A stretch of DNA of 64,000 nucleotides from Rikenellaceae bacterium (GTDB lineage: Bacteria; Bacteroidota; Bacteroidia; Bacteroidales; Rikenellaceae), in contig WRDF01000001.1 in assembly GCA_009783565.1 (NCBI GenBank), positions 62,001 through 126,000 of the forward strand, written 5' to 3'. Both the position numbers and the translations under genes were made by a program. Below the pieces are notes generated by a model that was given only the letters and a program-made list of their open reading frames with translations, was not told the DNA's origin and searched no databases. Shown in pieces: positions 25,010 through 33,841 of the stretch (position 1 is the stretch's first letter; each line of letters starts with the position of its first letter).

Positions 25010-25957
25010 ATGAGAAATATTTTATTCGCGGCCATCATTTCGGCAATCGTTGTGTTCAGTGTGGCGATAACGGCGTGCGGCGGAGGCGGTCGCAAACAGA
25101 CGGCCACAGCGCCGGAAGAGCTGCGCATCGAGATCCCGCGCCCGCCGGCGATGCTCACCGACCCATACACCGCCGGAGTATGGATGCTGAACCATTATTG
25201 GGATAACATGAATTTCGCCGATACGGTCTACATCGGCAAGGAAGTGACAGAACAGACCTTCGCCAATTATCTGGCAATGCTGATCCAAGCGCCGGTCGTG
25301 GAAAGCCGCCGTGCCATAGCCGGATTTATGGAGCGGGCGCGTGCCAACCGCGAGGTACACGATTATTTTACCGAGCGGATGGAGCATTATCTCCACGAGC
25401 CGAACTCGCCATATCGTAACGAAGACCTTTACATTTCCGTGCTGGAAACCATCATAGCGTGGGATGCGCTGGACGAGGTTTACAAGATACGTCCGCGCGC
25501 GCAACTCGAAACAGCGCTTAAAAACCGTGCGGGGGAGACGGCAAGCGACATTCCCATAACGCTCTCGTCGGGGCGTGTTGTGCGCCTGCACCAGATAGAT
25601 GCTGATTATATCATGCTCTATTTTATAGATATCGATTGCCCGATATGCGACCAGACCACGCGCGACCTCATGGGGTCGCAGATCGTACAACAACTCGTGG
25701 CGAGCGGCGAACTTCGCGTCGTAACGGTCTATCCCGATGAAAATATCACATCGTGGCACGCTCATCTGGGTGATCTGCCACGCGATTGGATGCATGGCTA
25801 CGACGGCGGACGGCACATTAGCGGCGAACGGCTGTACGATATGCGCGCCCGGCCGTCGCTCTACTTGCTCGACCGCAATAAAACGGTGATACTCAAAGAC
25901 ATACCCTCCGGCGCAATCATGCATCGCCATCTGATGCAGATGTTTTTGGAAAGATGA
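25010..25957 (+). CDS. DUF5106-type thioredoxin-fold lipoprotein
   Basis: A 315-residue lipoprotein (signal ending VAITACGGGG, Cys 23). The N-terminal about 170 residues are helical (PYTAGVWMLNHYWDNMNFAD), as in DUF5106. The C-terminal part is a thioredoxin/TlpA-like fold with ADYIMLYFIDIDCPICDQTT, where Cys210 and Cys213 form a CPIC redox pair, and a later cis-Pro type region MRARPSLYLLDRN. It is likely a periplasm-facing thiol-disulfide protein. Substrate unknown. It stands alone; a 90-nt palindromic repeat follows its stop. Confidence 0.85.
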   Translation: MRNILFAAIISAIVVFSVAITACGGGGRKQTATAPEELRIEIPRPPAMLTDPYTAGVWMLNHYWDNMNFADTVYIGKEVTEQTFANYLAMLIQAPVVESRRAIAGFMERARANREVHDYFTERMEHYLHEPNSPYRNEDLYISVLETIIAWDALDEVYKIRPRAQLETALKNRAGETASDIPITLSSGRVVRLHQIDADYIMLYFIDIDCPICDQTTRDLMGSQIVQQLVASGELRVVTVYPDENITSWHAHLGDLPRDWMHGYDGGRHISGERLYDMRARPSLYLLDRNKTVILKDIPSGAIMHRHLMQMFLER

Positions 25958-25968
25958 TAAGTGGATTC

Positions 25969-26058
25969 GGTCCGCAGCCAGCGTAGGGTCGCCTGAGCGA
26001 AGCGAAGAATAAGCGGCCCTGCGCCGCCGGTGGCTGCGGGCCGCTACTTGTGAAAGAC
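25969..26058 (+). repeat. GCAGCCA/TGGCTGC palindromic repeat, copy 3
   Basis: Nearly identical to 20599-20697 over about 90 nt, including the GCGAAGCGAAGAATAAGCGG centre and the CTTGTGAAAGA tail. It follows the DUF5106 gene. Confidence 0.88.
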
Positions 26059-26070
26059 TCGGAATGACAG

Positions 26071-26108
26071 TTATCCGGCAGGCTATAACGGTGTGGCCGT
26101 AGCCACTA
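26071..26108 (-). repeat. diverged gene-end repeat at guaA stop
   Basis: On the minus strand the guaA stop TAG runs into TGGCTACGGCCACACCG, then TTATAGCCTGCCGGATAA. The CCTGCCGG half is kept; the palindrome has changed. Confidence 0.5.
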
Positions 26109-27635
26109 TTCCCACTCTATGGTCGCAGGCGGTTTCGAGCTTATGTCGTAGACCACGCGGTTCACGCCGCGCACTTTGTTTATGATTTCGTTCGAGATGC
26201 GACCCAGAAACTCGTAGGGCAGATGCACCCAGTCGGCGGTCATCCCATCGACCGATGAAACGGCGCGCAGTGCCACGCAGCTTTCATACGTGCGTTCATC
26301 GCCCATTACTCCGACCGATTTCACGGGCAGCAGCATCACGCCTGCCTGCCATACCTCATTATACAGGCCGTTCTCGCGCAGCCCGTCCATGAAAATTTTG
26401 TCGGCGTTTTGGAGCGTCTCGACCCTTTCGGGCGTGACCTCGCCGATGATGCGTATGCCGAGTCCCGGCCCTGGGAACGGATGCCGTCCCAGAATTTTGT
26501 CGGGCACGCCCATCTCACGCCCCACGCGCCGCACCTCGTCTTTAAAGAGCAGGCGCAACGGTTCGACGATCCGCAGGTTCATCTTTTCGGGCAGGCCGCC
26601 TACGTTGTGGTGCGACTTTATGACGGCCGACGGGCCGCCGCTGACCGACACCGATTCGATCACATCGGGATATATCGTCCCTTGCGCCAACCATTTGACA
26701 TCCTGTATTTTATGCGCCTCCTGGTCGAACACCTCGATGAAATCGCGCCCGATGACCTTGCGTTTTGTTTCGGGGTCGGCGATGCCCGCAAGGTCACTGA
26801 GAAAACGCTGCGACGCATCGACCCCGATAACGTTCAGTCCCATAACCTTGTATGCTTCGAGCACTTCTGCAAATTCGCCCTGGCGCAGCAATCCGTGATC
26901 GACGAATATGCATGTCAGGTTCTTGCCCGCCGCGCGGTCCAGCAACACCGCCGCAACCGTCGAATCTACCCCTCCCGAAAGCGCCAGCACTACTTTGTCG
27001 TCGCCTAACTGCGCTTTCAGACCGGCAACAGTCTCTTCGACGAACGATGCCGGTGTCCATGTCTGCGCACATCCGCAAATGTTCAACACAAAATTTCGGA
27101 ACAGCTGAGCGCCTTCCGTCGAGTGATACACCTCAGGATGAAACTGAATGCCCCACGTTTGCTCTCCGGCGACGGCATAAGCGGCTATCGCGACACTGTC
27201 TGTTCCGGCGATAATTATATAATTATCAGGCACTTGCGTGATAGTATCCCCATGCGACATCCATACCTGAGTGGTCTTCGAAATCGAATCCAGCAACGGG
27301 TCTTCCTCTGTAACCGTGAGCATCGCACGCCCGTATTCGCGCGTCCCGGATGCCGCCACCCCACCGCCAAAACAGTGCGCCAGGTGTTGTGCGCCGTAGC
27401 AAATTCCCAGCAGCGGCAACCGCCCTTTGATCTGCGAAAGATCGGCCTGCGGCGCTGCGCCGTCGCGCACAGAGCAGGGGCTGCCCGAAAGAATAACGCC
27501 CTTAACGCTCTCATCCACAGGCGGAAAATGGTTGTAAGGGTATATTTCGCAATAGACATTGAGTTCGCGTATGCGGCGTGCAATGAGTTGTGTGTATTGC
27601 GACCCGAAGTCGAGGATCAGAATTTTTTCTTGCAT
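26106..27635 (-). CDS. guaA: GMP synthase (glutamine-hydrolysing)
   Basis: GuaA makes GMP from XMP, glutamine and ATP. The N-terminal class-I glutamine amidotransferase has the nucleophile Cys79 (LLGICYGAQ) and His166/Glu168 ([11 protein letters not shown]). The ATP pyrophosphatase P-loop [13 protein letters not shown] lies near residues 217-229, and the dimerisation domain ends PPATIEWE, the usual C-terminus. All 509 residues match the family. It lies downstream of pheT on the same strand, 48 nt apart, and may be co-transcribed with it. Confidence 0.98.
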   Translation of the reverse strand: MQEKILILDFGSQYTQLIARRIRELNVYCEIYPYNHFPPVDESVKGVILSGSPCSVRDGAAPQADLSQIKGRLPLLGICYGAQHLAHCFGGGVAASGTREYGRAMLTVTEEDPLLDSISKTTQVWMSHGDTITQVPDNYIIIAGTDSVAIAAYAVAGEQTWGIQFHPEVYHSTEGAQLFRNFVLNICGCAQTWTPASFVEETVAGLKAQLGDDKVVLALSGGVDSTVAAVLLDRAAGKNLTCIFVDHGLLRQGEFAEVLEAYKVMGLNVIGVDASQRFLSDLAGIADPETKRKVIGRDFIEVFDQEAHKIQDVKWLAQGTIYPDVIESVSVSGGPSAVIKSHHNVGGLPEKMNLRIVEPLRLLFKDEVRRVGREMGVPDKILGRHPFPGPGLGIRIIGEVTPERVETLQNADKIFMDGLRENGLYNEVWQAGVMLLPVKSVGVMGDERTYESCVALRAVSSVDGMTADWVHLPYEFLGRISNEIINKVRGVNRVVYDISSKPPATIEWE

Positions 27636-27667
27636 ATATCGTAACTTTATTTTTGTCGTGTCCGTAA

Positions 27668-27700
27668 TCCGGAAGGCCGGAAATCACACTACATGTGTTC
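27668..27700 (-). repeat. gene-end palindromic repeat inside pheT 3' end
   Basis: On the minus strand ACACATGTAGTGTGA then TTTCCGGCCTTCCGG. The pheT stop TGA lies inside the element, so the last residues THVV are encoded by it. Same layout as in ddl at 34812. Confidence 0.75.
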
Positions 27701-30161
27701 TCACCGTCGCGCCGCAGTCCTTTTCGAGGCGTGCGGCGATGTTGGTCATCATGCGGTTAATGTCATTGTCGGTTAGCGTGCGTGTTTTATCTTCGAGGAC
27801 GAAACCGAGCGCATACGATTTTTTGCCCGACGGGAGCTTGTCGCCTTCATAAACGTCGAACAGCGACACGATTTTCAGCGTCCGTTTTTCGGCCGCGAGC
27901 GCCGCCGCGCGCAATGCCGAGAACGTCACGCCACGATCGACGAGCAGAGCCAGGTCGCGCCGCACTTCGGGATATTTTGACAGTTCGGCGACCTGTACCG
28001 TATGTTTCTGCGTAGCGCGCACAAGCACTTCAAAGTCCATTTCAAGAAAATATACTTCCTGCTTTATATCGAACCGCGCAATGAGCTGTTGCGCTACACG
28101 ACCCATACGCGCTAATTCTTTACCGTTCAGCGATATAGCGAGCGCATCGCCGAAAATATCGGCGACGACAAGCTCATCGGTTGGCAGGCCGGCGAGGTCG
28201 AGACCGAAACGCCTGACGATCTTTTCCAGCACTCCGCGAAGCGTAAAAAAGTCGGTTTGGTGCGACTTGACGTTCCATGATGCAGGGCGGTCCATACCGG
28301 TAATACACACTCCAAGCATCTGAGTTTCAGCATATTTCGAAAGCGGATCGTCGCCTGCACGCGCGCTGTCGCACCGATAAACATTCCCGAATTCATAGAG
28401 CCGCAGGTTCGGATTGCGGTGATTCGCATTCAACTGCACCGCCTCCAACATTCCGAACAGCAGCGTCTGGCGCATCACTCCAAGGTCGGCGCTCAACGGA
28501 TTGAGAATCCGTACGCCGTGCTCCACAGGGAAACTCGTAAGCCCCTCATAATAAGACGATTTAGTGAGCGAATTGCTCATTGTCTCGTTGAATCCGTTAG
28601 CCGTAAGAAATTCGGCCACCATAGTCGTAAATCGCTGAATATCAGGGCGTGGCCGATACGAAAGCGACGAACGCACCTGCGTCGGCATCTCGACATTATT
28701 ATATCCGTAAATACGCAGGATTTCCTCCGCAATATCGGCTTCCCGCTGCACATCGACGCGGAACGGCGGAACGGCGACCGACAAAATATCACCTCTCTCA
28801 CGCTCCACGTCCACGCCGAGCGACGCAAGTATCGCACGCACTGTTTCGCGCGGTATCTCTTTACCTATCAAGGCATTAAGCCGCGCGAGCGAGACATCGA
28901 AACGGAAATGCTCCACGCGAACCGGATAAATGTCAGTAATAGGCGACAACACGCTTCCGCCCGCAATTTCGCAAATCAGCATCGCCGCGCGTTTAAGCGC
29001 GTAGATCGCCATGTCGGGGTCAGCGCCGCGTTCATAGCGGAACGACGCATCGGTGCTCAGTCCGTGCCGCCGCGCCGTCCTGCGTATACGTTGCGGACTG
29101 AAATATGCACTTTCGAGGAAAATCGCCGTCGTCGATTCCGTTACACCCGAATCCAAACCGCCATAAATTCCGGCCATACACATCGGCCGCGTCTCGCTGC
29201 ATATCATCAGGTCGTCGCCGCCGAGCGTGCGCTCCACGCTGTCGAGCGTCGTGAAAGGCGTGCCGTCCTCGCAAGTACGCACAACAATCCGCCCGCCCTC
29301 GATCCTGTCCGCATCGAACGCATGAAGCGGCTGTCCCACTTCGTGCAACACATAATTCGTCGCATCCACGACATTATTATGAGGGTTCAGTCCTATGGCG
29401 CGCAGCCGCGCTTGCAGCCAATCGGGCGATGGACCTACACGTAACCCCGTGATAGTCAGCCCCGTATAGCGCGGCGCACCGTCCGTATCTTCCACCGTAA
29501 CCGCAATCTCACGCGCGGCGGTGTTGCCGCTCGAAAAACTTTCGACCGACGGCAGCGTCAATTCCGCTCGCTCGCCATGCACCCTCAAATACGCCGCCAC
29601 GTCGCGCGCCACGCCATAGTGCGACGCGGCATCGACGCGGTTCGGCGTAAGGCCTATTTCTATTATATAGTCGTTCTCGATGCTCAAAACTTCTGCCGCA
29701 GGTGCGCCGACAACTGCATCCGCACCCAAGACCATAATTCCGTCGTGACCGTCGCCGATACCAAGCTCATCCTCCGCGCAAATCATTCCGAGCGACTCCA
29801 CACCGCGAATTTTGCTCTTTTTTATCTTGAATTCCTCGCCGTTTTTGGGATAGAGTGTCGCACCCGCCGTCGCTACCAATACCTTCTGACCCGCCGCCAC
29901 GTTCGGTGCGCCGCACACTATCTGCAACGGCTCGCCGCCTGCGCCCACGTCCACCGACGTGACGCTCAGCCGGTCGGCATCAGGATGTTTCGCGCACGCT
30001 ACGACCTGACCCACGACCACTCCGGTCAATCCGCCACGCACGGCCTCGCGTTTTTCAAATCTGTCTACTTCGAGTCCTATATCGGTGAGTATCTGTGCTA
30101 TACGTTCGGGGGAGAGGTCGGTTCGGAGATAATCTCCAAGCCAGTTCAGGGAAATTGTCAT
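27684..30161 (-). CDS. pheT: phenylalanyl-tRNA synthetase beta subunit
   Basis: PheT pairs with PheS to charge tRNA-Phe. The 825-residue protein starts MTISLNWLGDYLRTDLSPER, has the N-terminal EMAP-like tRNA-binding domain (VVVGQVVACAKHPDADRLSV, about residue 50), the B3/B4 editing region, B5 and the catalytic-like core, and a C-terminal ferredoxin-fold anticodon-binding domain (ELSKYPEVRRDLALLVD). Length is normal for Bacteroidetes. pheS is not in the window. The final residues RTHVV and stop overlap a palindromic repeat. guaA follows downstream. Confidence 0.97.
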   Translation of the reverse strand: MTISLNWLGDYLRTDLSPERIAQILTDIGLEVDRFEKREAVRGGLTGVVVGQVVACAKHPDADRLSVTSVDVGAGGEPLQIVCGAPNVAAGQKVLVATAGATLYPKNGEEFKIKKSKIRGVESLGMICAEDELGIGDGHDGIMVLGADAVVGAPAAEVLSIENDYIIEIGLTPNRVDAASHYGVARDVAAYLRVHGERAELTLPSVESFSSGNTAAREIAVTVEDTDGAPRYTGLTITGLRVGPSPDWLQARLRAIGLNPHNNVVDATNYVLHEVGQPLHAFDADRIEGGRIVVRTCEDGTPFTTLDSVERTLGGDDLMICSETRPMCMAGIYGGLDSGVTESTTAIFLESAYFSPQRIRRTARRHGLSTDASFRYERGADPDMAIYALKRAAMLICEIAGGSVLSPITDIYPVRVEHFRFDVSLARLNALIGKEIPRETVRAILASLGVDVERERGDILSVAVPPFRVDVQREADIAEEILRIYGYNNVEMPTQVRSSLSYRPRPDIQRFTTMVAEFLTANGFNETMSNSLTKSSYYEGLTSFPVEHGVRILNPLSADLGVMRQTLLFGMLEAVQLNANHRNPNLRLYEFGNVYRCDSARAGDDPLSKYAETQMLGVCITGMDRPASWNVKSHQTDFFTLRGVLEKIVRRFGLDLAGLPTDELVVADIFGDALAISLNGKELARMGRVAQQLIARFDIKQEVYFLEMDFEVLVRATQKHTVQVAELSKYPEVRRDLALLVDRGVTFSALRAAALAAEKRTLKIVSLFDVYEGDKLPSGKKSYALGFVLEDKTRTLTDNDINRMMTNIAARLEKDCGATVRTHVV

Positions 30162-30211
30162 TGTGTTGTTCGGTGAATTGTTCGGTTGTTAAAACGAGTG
30201 CGAAAGGTAAC

Positions 30212-30242
30212 AAAAAATCCCCAATTTCTAACGAAATTCGGG
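30212..30242 (-). terminator. intrinsic terminator after the OsmC gene
   Basis: On the minus strand CCCGAATTTC-GTTA-GAAATTGGGG followed by ATTTTTTG. The stem has one wobble pair. It separates the OsmC gene from pheT. Confidence 0.8.
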
Positions 30243-30252
30243 ATTAAATAAT

Positions 30253-30267
30253 CACACACACGCGTTA
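30253..30267 (-). repeat. CGCGTGTGTGTG motif at OsmC stop
   Basis: The stop TAA is directly followed by CGCGTGTGTGTG on the minus strand, a degenerate form of the gene-end palindrome. Confidence 0.5.
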
Positions 30268-30684
30268 TTTACTTTCGGCAGTGTTATAATGGAAATTAAC
30301 GATCTGCCGCAGCTCCGGGTGCAGCGATTTCGAGACAGGACATGCGTCAGCCACCCGTTCCAGAATCGTCTTCGTTTTCGCATCGTAGTCGCCCGGAAAA
30401 TAGAAGTCTATCTTTATCTCGGCGATTCGGCGCGGTTCGGACTGCATCACTTTGTCTATTTCCATGCGCGCGCCGCGCAGGTCTATATCGTAACGCGCGG
30501 CGCTCATCGCCATGATCGTCGCGATGCAGCTGCCCAGCGCCGCCGCAACCATATCCGTCGGCGAGATATACTCCCCGCGTCCGTTGTTGTCCGTCGGAGC
30601 GTCGGTCATCACCTTGTTGCCCGACTGCAAATGGGTTATCTCCGTACGCAGATCACCCAGATAGATGGTTTCGATTATTGCCAT
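30265..30684 (-). CDS. OsmC family peroxiredoxin-like protein
   Basis: OsmC/Ohr proteins reduce organic hydroperoxides with two active-site cysteines. The 139-residue protein has both: Cys in VAAALGSCIATIMAM (about residue 53) and Cys in VADACPVSKSLHPEL (about residue 115), with the family Arg/Glu context GRGEYISPTDM. Length matches. Among OsmC subfamilies I cannot say which electron donor or substrate it uses. An AT-rich ATTCGTAATTATATCAATT stretch lies right before the ATG, similar to the one ahead of ribBA. The stop runs into a CGCGTGTGTG motif and then a terminator. Confidence 0.92.
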   Translation of the reverse strand: MAIIETIYLGDLRTEITHLQSGNKVMTDAPTDNNGRGEYISPTDMVAAALGSCIATIMAMSAARYDIDLRGARMEIDKVMQSEPRRIAEIKIDFYFPGDYDAKTKTILERVADACPVSKSLHPELRQIVNFHYNTAESK

Positions 30685-30718
30685 AATTGATATAATTACG
30701 AATTATACGATAGCACAT

Positions 30719-30739
30719 GGAACACACATGTGCGTGTTA
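30719..30739 (-). repeat. CACGCACATGTGTGTTCC motif at NYN-CSD stop
   Basis: On the minus strand the TAA stop runs straight into CACGCACATGTGTGTTCC, the palindromic half of the gene-end repeat without the CCTGCCGG half. Confidence 0.6.
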
Positions 30740-31738
30740 CTTATCGTAATCTTCGTCGAACTCATCGACATCAGCATCAGCATCGTCTTCTTCTGCTACG
30801 ATTTCGGCAGGCGGTTGCGGTGCTATCTTGCGCACATTTTTCGCAACGTCCTGCTTCATCTGGTTCTTGTCGATCGTGAACTCTACGGTGTCGCCCGGAG
30901 CGAGTTCAAAGAAATCGCCGACCACGTCCAACTGGTGGAAGAACAAGTTGTTGTTCGGGTAGCGCACGAAGCCGAAACCGTTCTTGATGCTCAGTATCTG
31001 GCTCACCTGTATCTCGCCTTCCGCCACTTCGGGCATCGGCTCTTGTTGCGGGCGCACATATTCGTTCACAGCATTGCCGCCGCCACCGCTATCCACGAAC
31101 AGCGATATGATATCCGAATTTTTCTTTTTGATGCCGTGGTCGATCTCCTCATGCATCGGAATGGGATAGGTCGCGAGCTGCAACAGTTCGTGTGACGTTT
31201 TCGTCACGACTTTCACGCCGTCGTTGTTGATGTAGTCGAACTCCCATGCAAGCAGCATCACCCTGATACCCAGCGAGTTGAGCTTACGCAGCAGTGGTAC
31301 GTAATCGGTATCGGAGATGATGAGCACCGCCACGTCGATCCGCTCGCGCAGGGCATACTCGTAGACTTCCAGCGACAGCCAGACATCAATGCCGCGCTCC
31401 TCCTTACGTCCTCCGAAGTTGCGCAACGGAAGATAGTGGGTCTTAATGCCCTCGGTCATCAATATGTCCTCGAAGACACGGTCGTTGTAGAGTTGGTTGC
31501 CGCGCTGCGACGCCTCGGCGGCGCTTATGCGTCCGCGAAAGTAGTGCGCCTCGACAATGTGACTCCACTTCGCTTCGATACCTTCTTCTTTGGCCACACG
31601 CTTGCTTATGAACGAGTGCAGCCCGCTGATGCTCAGACGGCTCTTTTGAGGGTGGATGTAGTTGTAGTAATTCGAGGCGTGTAAGAGGAAATTTCCGTCG
31701 TAGAACACGCCGACACGTAGGGGAGAGTAGTTGTTCAT
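30737..31738 (-). CDS. NYN-domain (LabA-like) protein fused to a cold-shock domain
   Basis: From the ATG at 31738 the 333-residue protein starts MNNYSPLRVGVFYDGNFLLH, with the first catalytic-type Asp of the NYN (PIN-like) ribonuclease fold. Further acidic residues lie in RGIDVWLSLEVYEYAL and VLIISDTDYVPLLRKL. After a linker, residues about 240-300 form a cold-shock/S1-like RNA-binding fold (GFGFVRYPNNNLFFHQLDVVG, TVEFTIDKNQ). The C-terminus is very acidic. It is probably an RNA-processing or RNA-surveillance enzyme; substrate unknown. A longer frame reaches 32041 but would run into the divergent cysteine synthase and lacks homology-like sequence, so I rejected it. A TATCTTTG box lies at 31790-31797. 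Confidence 0.88.
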   Translation of the reverse strand: MNNYSPLRVGVFYDGNFLLHASNYYNYIHPQKSRLSISGLHSFISKRVAKEEGIEAKWSHIVEAHYFRGRISAAEASQRGNQLYNDRVFEDILMTEGIKTHYLPLRNFGGRKEERGIDVWLSLEVYEYALRERIDVAVLIISDTDYVPLLRKLNSLGIRVMLLAWEFDYINNDGVKVVTKTSHELLQLATYPIPMHEEIDHGIKKKNSDIISLFVDSGGGGNAVNEYVRPQQEPMPEVAEGEIQVSQILSIKNGFGFVRYPNNNLFFHQLDVVGDFFELAPGDTVEFTIDKNQMKQDVAKNVRKIAPQPPAEIVAEEDDADADVDEFDEDYDK

Positions 31739-31789
31739 TTCAAGTGAGTATTTATATAAATATCGAGGTAGATACGTGATAATCAACCA

Positions 31790-31797
31790 CAAAGATA
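31790..31797 (-). promoter_or_regulatory. -7 box of the NYN-CSD gene
   Basis: TATCTTTG on the minus strand, 51 nt before the chosen ATG at 31738; this position also supports that start. The -33 element is not clear. Confidence 0.55.
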
Positions 31798-31837
31798 CTA
31801 ATTTTTCTGATAGATTATAAATCTCGCGGTTTTTTAA

Positions 31838-31845
31838 TACATTTG
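31838..31845 (+). promoter_or_regulatory. -7 box of the cysteine synthase gene
   Basis: TACATTTG on the plus strand, 37 nt before the ATG at 31883; divergent from the NYN-CSD promoter. Confidence 0.5.
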
Positions 31846-31882
31846 TTGTCTGAAAATTTGTAAAAACCGAAAAATCTAACCT

Positions 31883-32890
31883 ATGGATCAGAAACAACGC
31901 CTCGAAGGGTTGCGCCGGATGGTCGGCAACACACCGCTGCTCAAAATCGAGTACACGTATAAAGGCCGGCCGCGCGTGATTTACGCCAAAGCGGAGTATA
32001 TGAATCTCACCGGAAGTATCAAGGACCGCATCGCCTATCATATTTTCAAAAAGGCCATCGACGCCGGAGCGCTGAAACCCGAAATGCGCGTGCTCGAAGC
32101 GACGAGCGGCAACACAGGCATAGCATTTTCGGCCTTCGGGTCATTTTTGGGACATGAGGTAACTATTTTCATGCCCGATTGGATGAGTGCCGAGCGTATC
32201 AATCTTATCAAGAGTTTTGGCGCGAATATCCGCCTTGTGAGCAAGGCTGAGGGCGGTTTCGTGGGCAGCATCCGGATGACCAAAGACGAGAAGGCGAAAG
32301 ACCCCGACGGGGTGTTCCTGCCGTGCCAGTTCGAGAATTGCGACAACACCGAGGCGCATTATGCCGAGACGGGTCAGGAGATCCTCGACCAGCTGGCGGC
32401 GGTCGGCCTCACTCCCGATGCGTTCATCGCGGGCGTGGGAACAGGCGGCACGGTCATGGGCGTGGGGAAAAAACTTAAAGAAAAGAACCCGGCGGTAAAG
32501 GTCTATCCGCTCGAACCGGAAAGCTCGCCGACGCTCACGACCGGCTATCAGGTTGGCAAGCACCGCATACAGGGCATCTCGGACGAGTTTATCCCGGAGA
32601 TCGTAAAGCTCAAAGAGTTGGACGATATTGTCTGTGTCGATGACGGCGATGCGATCATCATGTCGCAGATGCTGGCGCGAAAGCTGGGGCTGGGCGTAGG
32701 CATATCGTCGGGCGGCAACTTCATCGGCGCGGTGAAGATACAGAACATGCTGGGCGACGACGCGGTAGTCGTAACCACGTTCTCCGACGACAGCAAGAAA
32801 TATCTTTCGACCGACTATGCCCGCGAAGAACCGGTCAAAGACAACATGCTGTCGCCCGATATAGAACTGCACTGCGCACGGGCGATATAA
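31883..32890 (+). CDS. PLP-dependent cysteine synthase family protein
   Basis: O-acetylserine sulfhydrylase-type enzymes make cysteine from O-acetylserine and sulfide. The 335-residue protein has [12 protein letters not shown] near the N-terminus, the PLP Lys in [14 protein letters not shown], the substrate loop [12 protein letters not shown], the phosphate loop [15 protein letters not shown] and a PLEPESSP stretch. The [20 protein letters not shown] segment places it in the CysK/CysM/CBS superfamily. I do not give cysK because a CBS-like or other beta-replacing role is possible. It is single, divergent from the NYN-CSD gene, and its TAA stop runs directly into the CACACGCGT...CCAGCCTGCCGG repeat. 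Confidence 0.93.
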   Translation: MDQKQRLEGLRRMVGNTPLLKIEYTYKGRPRVIYAKAEYMNLTGSIKDRIAYHIFKKAIDAGALKPEMRVLEATSGNTGIAFSAFGSFLGHEVTIFMPDWMSAERINLIKSFGANIRLVSKAEGGFVGSIRMTKDEKAKDPDGVFLPCQFENCDNTEAHYAETGQEILDQLAAVGLTPDAFIAGVGTGGTVMGVGKKLKEKNPAVKVYPLEPESSPTLTTGYQVGKHRIQGISDEFIPEIVKLKELDDIVCVDDGDAIIMSQMLARKLGLGVGISSGGNFIGAVKIQNMLGDDAVVVTTFSDDSKKYLSTDYAREEPVKDNMLSPDIELHCARAI

Positions 32891-32920
32891 CACACGCGTC
32901 TGTCTTTCCAGCCTGCCGGG
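32888..32920 (+). repeat. gene-end palindromic repeat at cysteine synthase stop
   Basis: TAA then CACACGCGTCTGTC and TTTCCAGCCTGCCGGG. Same orientation relative to the gene as at ackA, tig, pheT and ddl. Confidence 0.8.
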
Positions 32921-32926
32921 TGTTTT

Positions 32927-33019
32927 GTCATTCCGAACGCGAAGCGGAGGAATCTATCGTTAGTTTATATATTCAAAACAGACAAGCGATAGATTCCTCC
33001 GCTTCGCGTTCGGAATGAC
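32927..33019. repeat. GTCATTCCGA inverted repeat, 33-bp perfect arms
   Basis: The left arm 32927-32959 starts GTCATTCCGAACGCGAAGCG and ends AATCTATCG. The right arm 32987-33019 is the perfect reverse complement; loop 27 nt. It lies between convergent genes. The arm length is the same 33 nt as in the GTCATTGCG family. Confidence 0.9.
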
Positions 33020-33027
33020 AGTCGGCA

Positions 33028-33082
33028 GGTTTGGGCTTTCGCGTTAAGCGAAAGCCTGCGGCGCGCCGCACACGTTCGGGAT
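33028..33082. repeat. GCTTTCGC-TTAA-GCGAAAGC hairpin
   Basis: GGGCTTTCGCGTTAAGCGAAAGCC followed by GC-rich CGGCGCGCCGCACACG. Related hairpins occur at about 10303 and 47281 next to the GC-rich repeats. Confidence 0.6.
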
Positions 33083-33090
33083 AACATTTT

Positions 33091-33672
33091 TCATAAAAGC
33101 CTCTCACTGCGGAACATCGCGGCGTAGTCGGCTGCTTTATCGGCCAACGGACGCGGGTATGCGCGCGAGGATGAGGGCATTCGATAGTGGCGCAGCTCCC
33201 GCCCCGCAAACGAAAAATCGGCGAATTCGCACGTGCGCGGCGCGGTCGAGTCTGTTATTTTCGCAATGGTCTCGGCGGCCAATTCACCCGTTGTAGCGAG
33301 TACGCAACATGACGGCATCCGCGCGAGCAATGCCCTAAGATCGACCGGCTCGACAATTTCCAGAAACTTATCCGACGCATTGCCCTTGTGACGCACGAAT
33401 CGTCGCCCCGTGTCGCTCAGCGCTATGCCCCGCTCTTCGAGAAACGCCGCGATACGCTCTGGCGAAAACCGCCCCGCCTCCAAAAAATAATCGCGTTGGC
33501 CGAAAAACGCCAGCCCGAAGATGCGCCACATGTCGTTTTGCAGGTTCGGGTAGTAAAATTCCATCGACCATCGGGCGCGCGGTGGCGGCGCAGTGCCCAG
33601 CATGAGCAACCGTGCATCGGGCGGCGTGAACGGCTCGAACGGGTGCGACTCTAAAACTTCCTTGTCATTCAT
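33091..33672 (-). CDS. uracil-DNA glycosylase superfamily protein
   Basis: The 193-residue protein shows LLMLGTAPPPRARWSMEFYYPNLQND near the N-terminus, matching the water-activating/base-pocket motif of UDG-superfamily enzymes (MUG / hypoxanthine-DNA glycosylase type). Late in the protein MPSSSRAYPRPLADKAADY matches the leucine-loop motif region that enters the DNA minor groove. It would excise damaged bases (uracil, hypoxanthine) in base-excision repair; the exact base is not clear. It starts 7 nt after a 33-residue zinc-ribbon gene on the same strand, so the two are probably one transcript. Confidence 0.85.
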   Translation of the reverse strand: MNDKEVLESHPFEPFTPPDARLLMLGTAPPPRARWSMEFYYPNLQNDMWRIFGLAFFGQRDYFLEAGRFSPERIAAFLEERGIALSDTGRRFVRHKGNASDKFLEIVEPVDLRALLARMPSCCVLATTGELAAETIAKITDSTAPRTCEFADFSFAGRELRHYRMPSSSRAYPRPLADKAADYAAMFRSERLL

Positions 33673-33679
33673 CGCGGCC

Positions 33680-33781
33680 TCATGCCTCTTTCATCTCGGT
33701 GCATCCGCACACGGGACACATCGGCGGTTTCTCGGCGGCTTCCATCTCATACCCGCATAGTGGGCAAACGTACTTTTTCAT
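33680..33781 (-). CDS. 33-residue rubredoxin-like zinc-ribbon protein
   Basis: From the ATG at 33781 the product is MKKYVCPLCGYEMEAAEKPP followed by MCPVCGCTEMKEA. The two CPxCG knuckles bind zinc or iron, as in the small C-terminal domain of rubrerythrin. It is too short for routine gene calling. It ends 7 nt before the UDG-like gene and is divergent from ddl. It may be a redox or DNA-binding helper of the glycosylase; this is inference. Confidence 0.75.
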   Translation of the reverse strand: MKKYVCPLCGYEMEAAEKPPMCPVCGCTEMKEA

Positions 33782-33829
33782 GGTTTATACAAATTTTATC
33801 ACGAAGATACAAAAAACACGCCGCATCGT

Positions 33830-33837
33830 TATCTTTG
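33830..33837 (+). promoter_or_regulatory. -7 box of ddl
   Basis: TATCTTTG ends only 4 nt before the ddl ATG (33842), so the transcript would be leaderless or nearly so. Confidence 0.6.
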
Positions 33838-33841
33838 TACT

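Noticed and set aside
31739-32041. N-terminal extension of the NYN-CSD gene
   Set aside because: The extra stretch is antisense to the cysteine synthase start and contains both promoters; protein-like NYN sequence begins only at the ATG at 31738.
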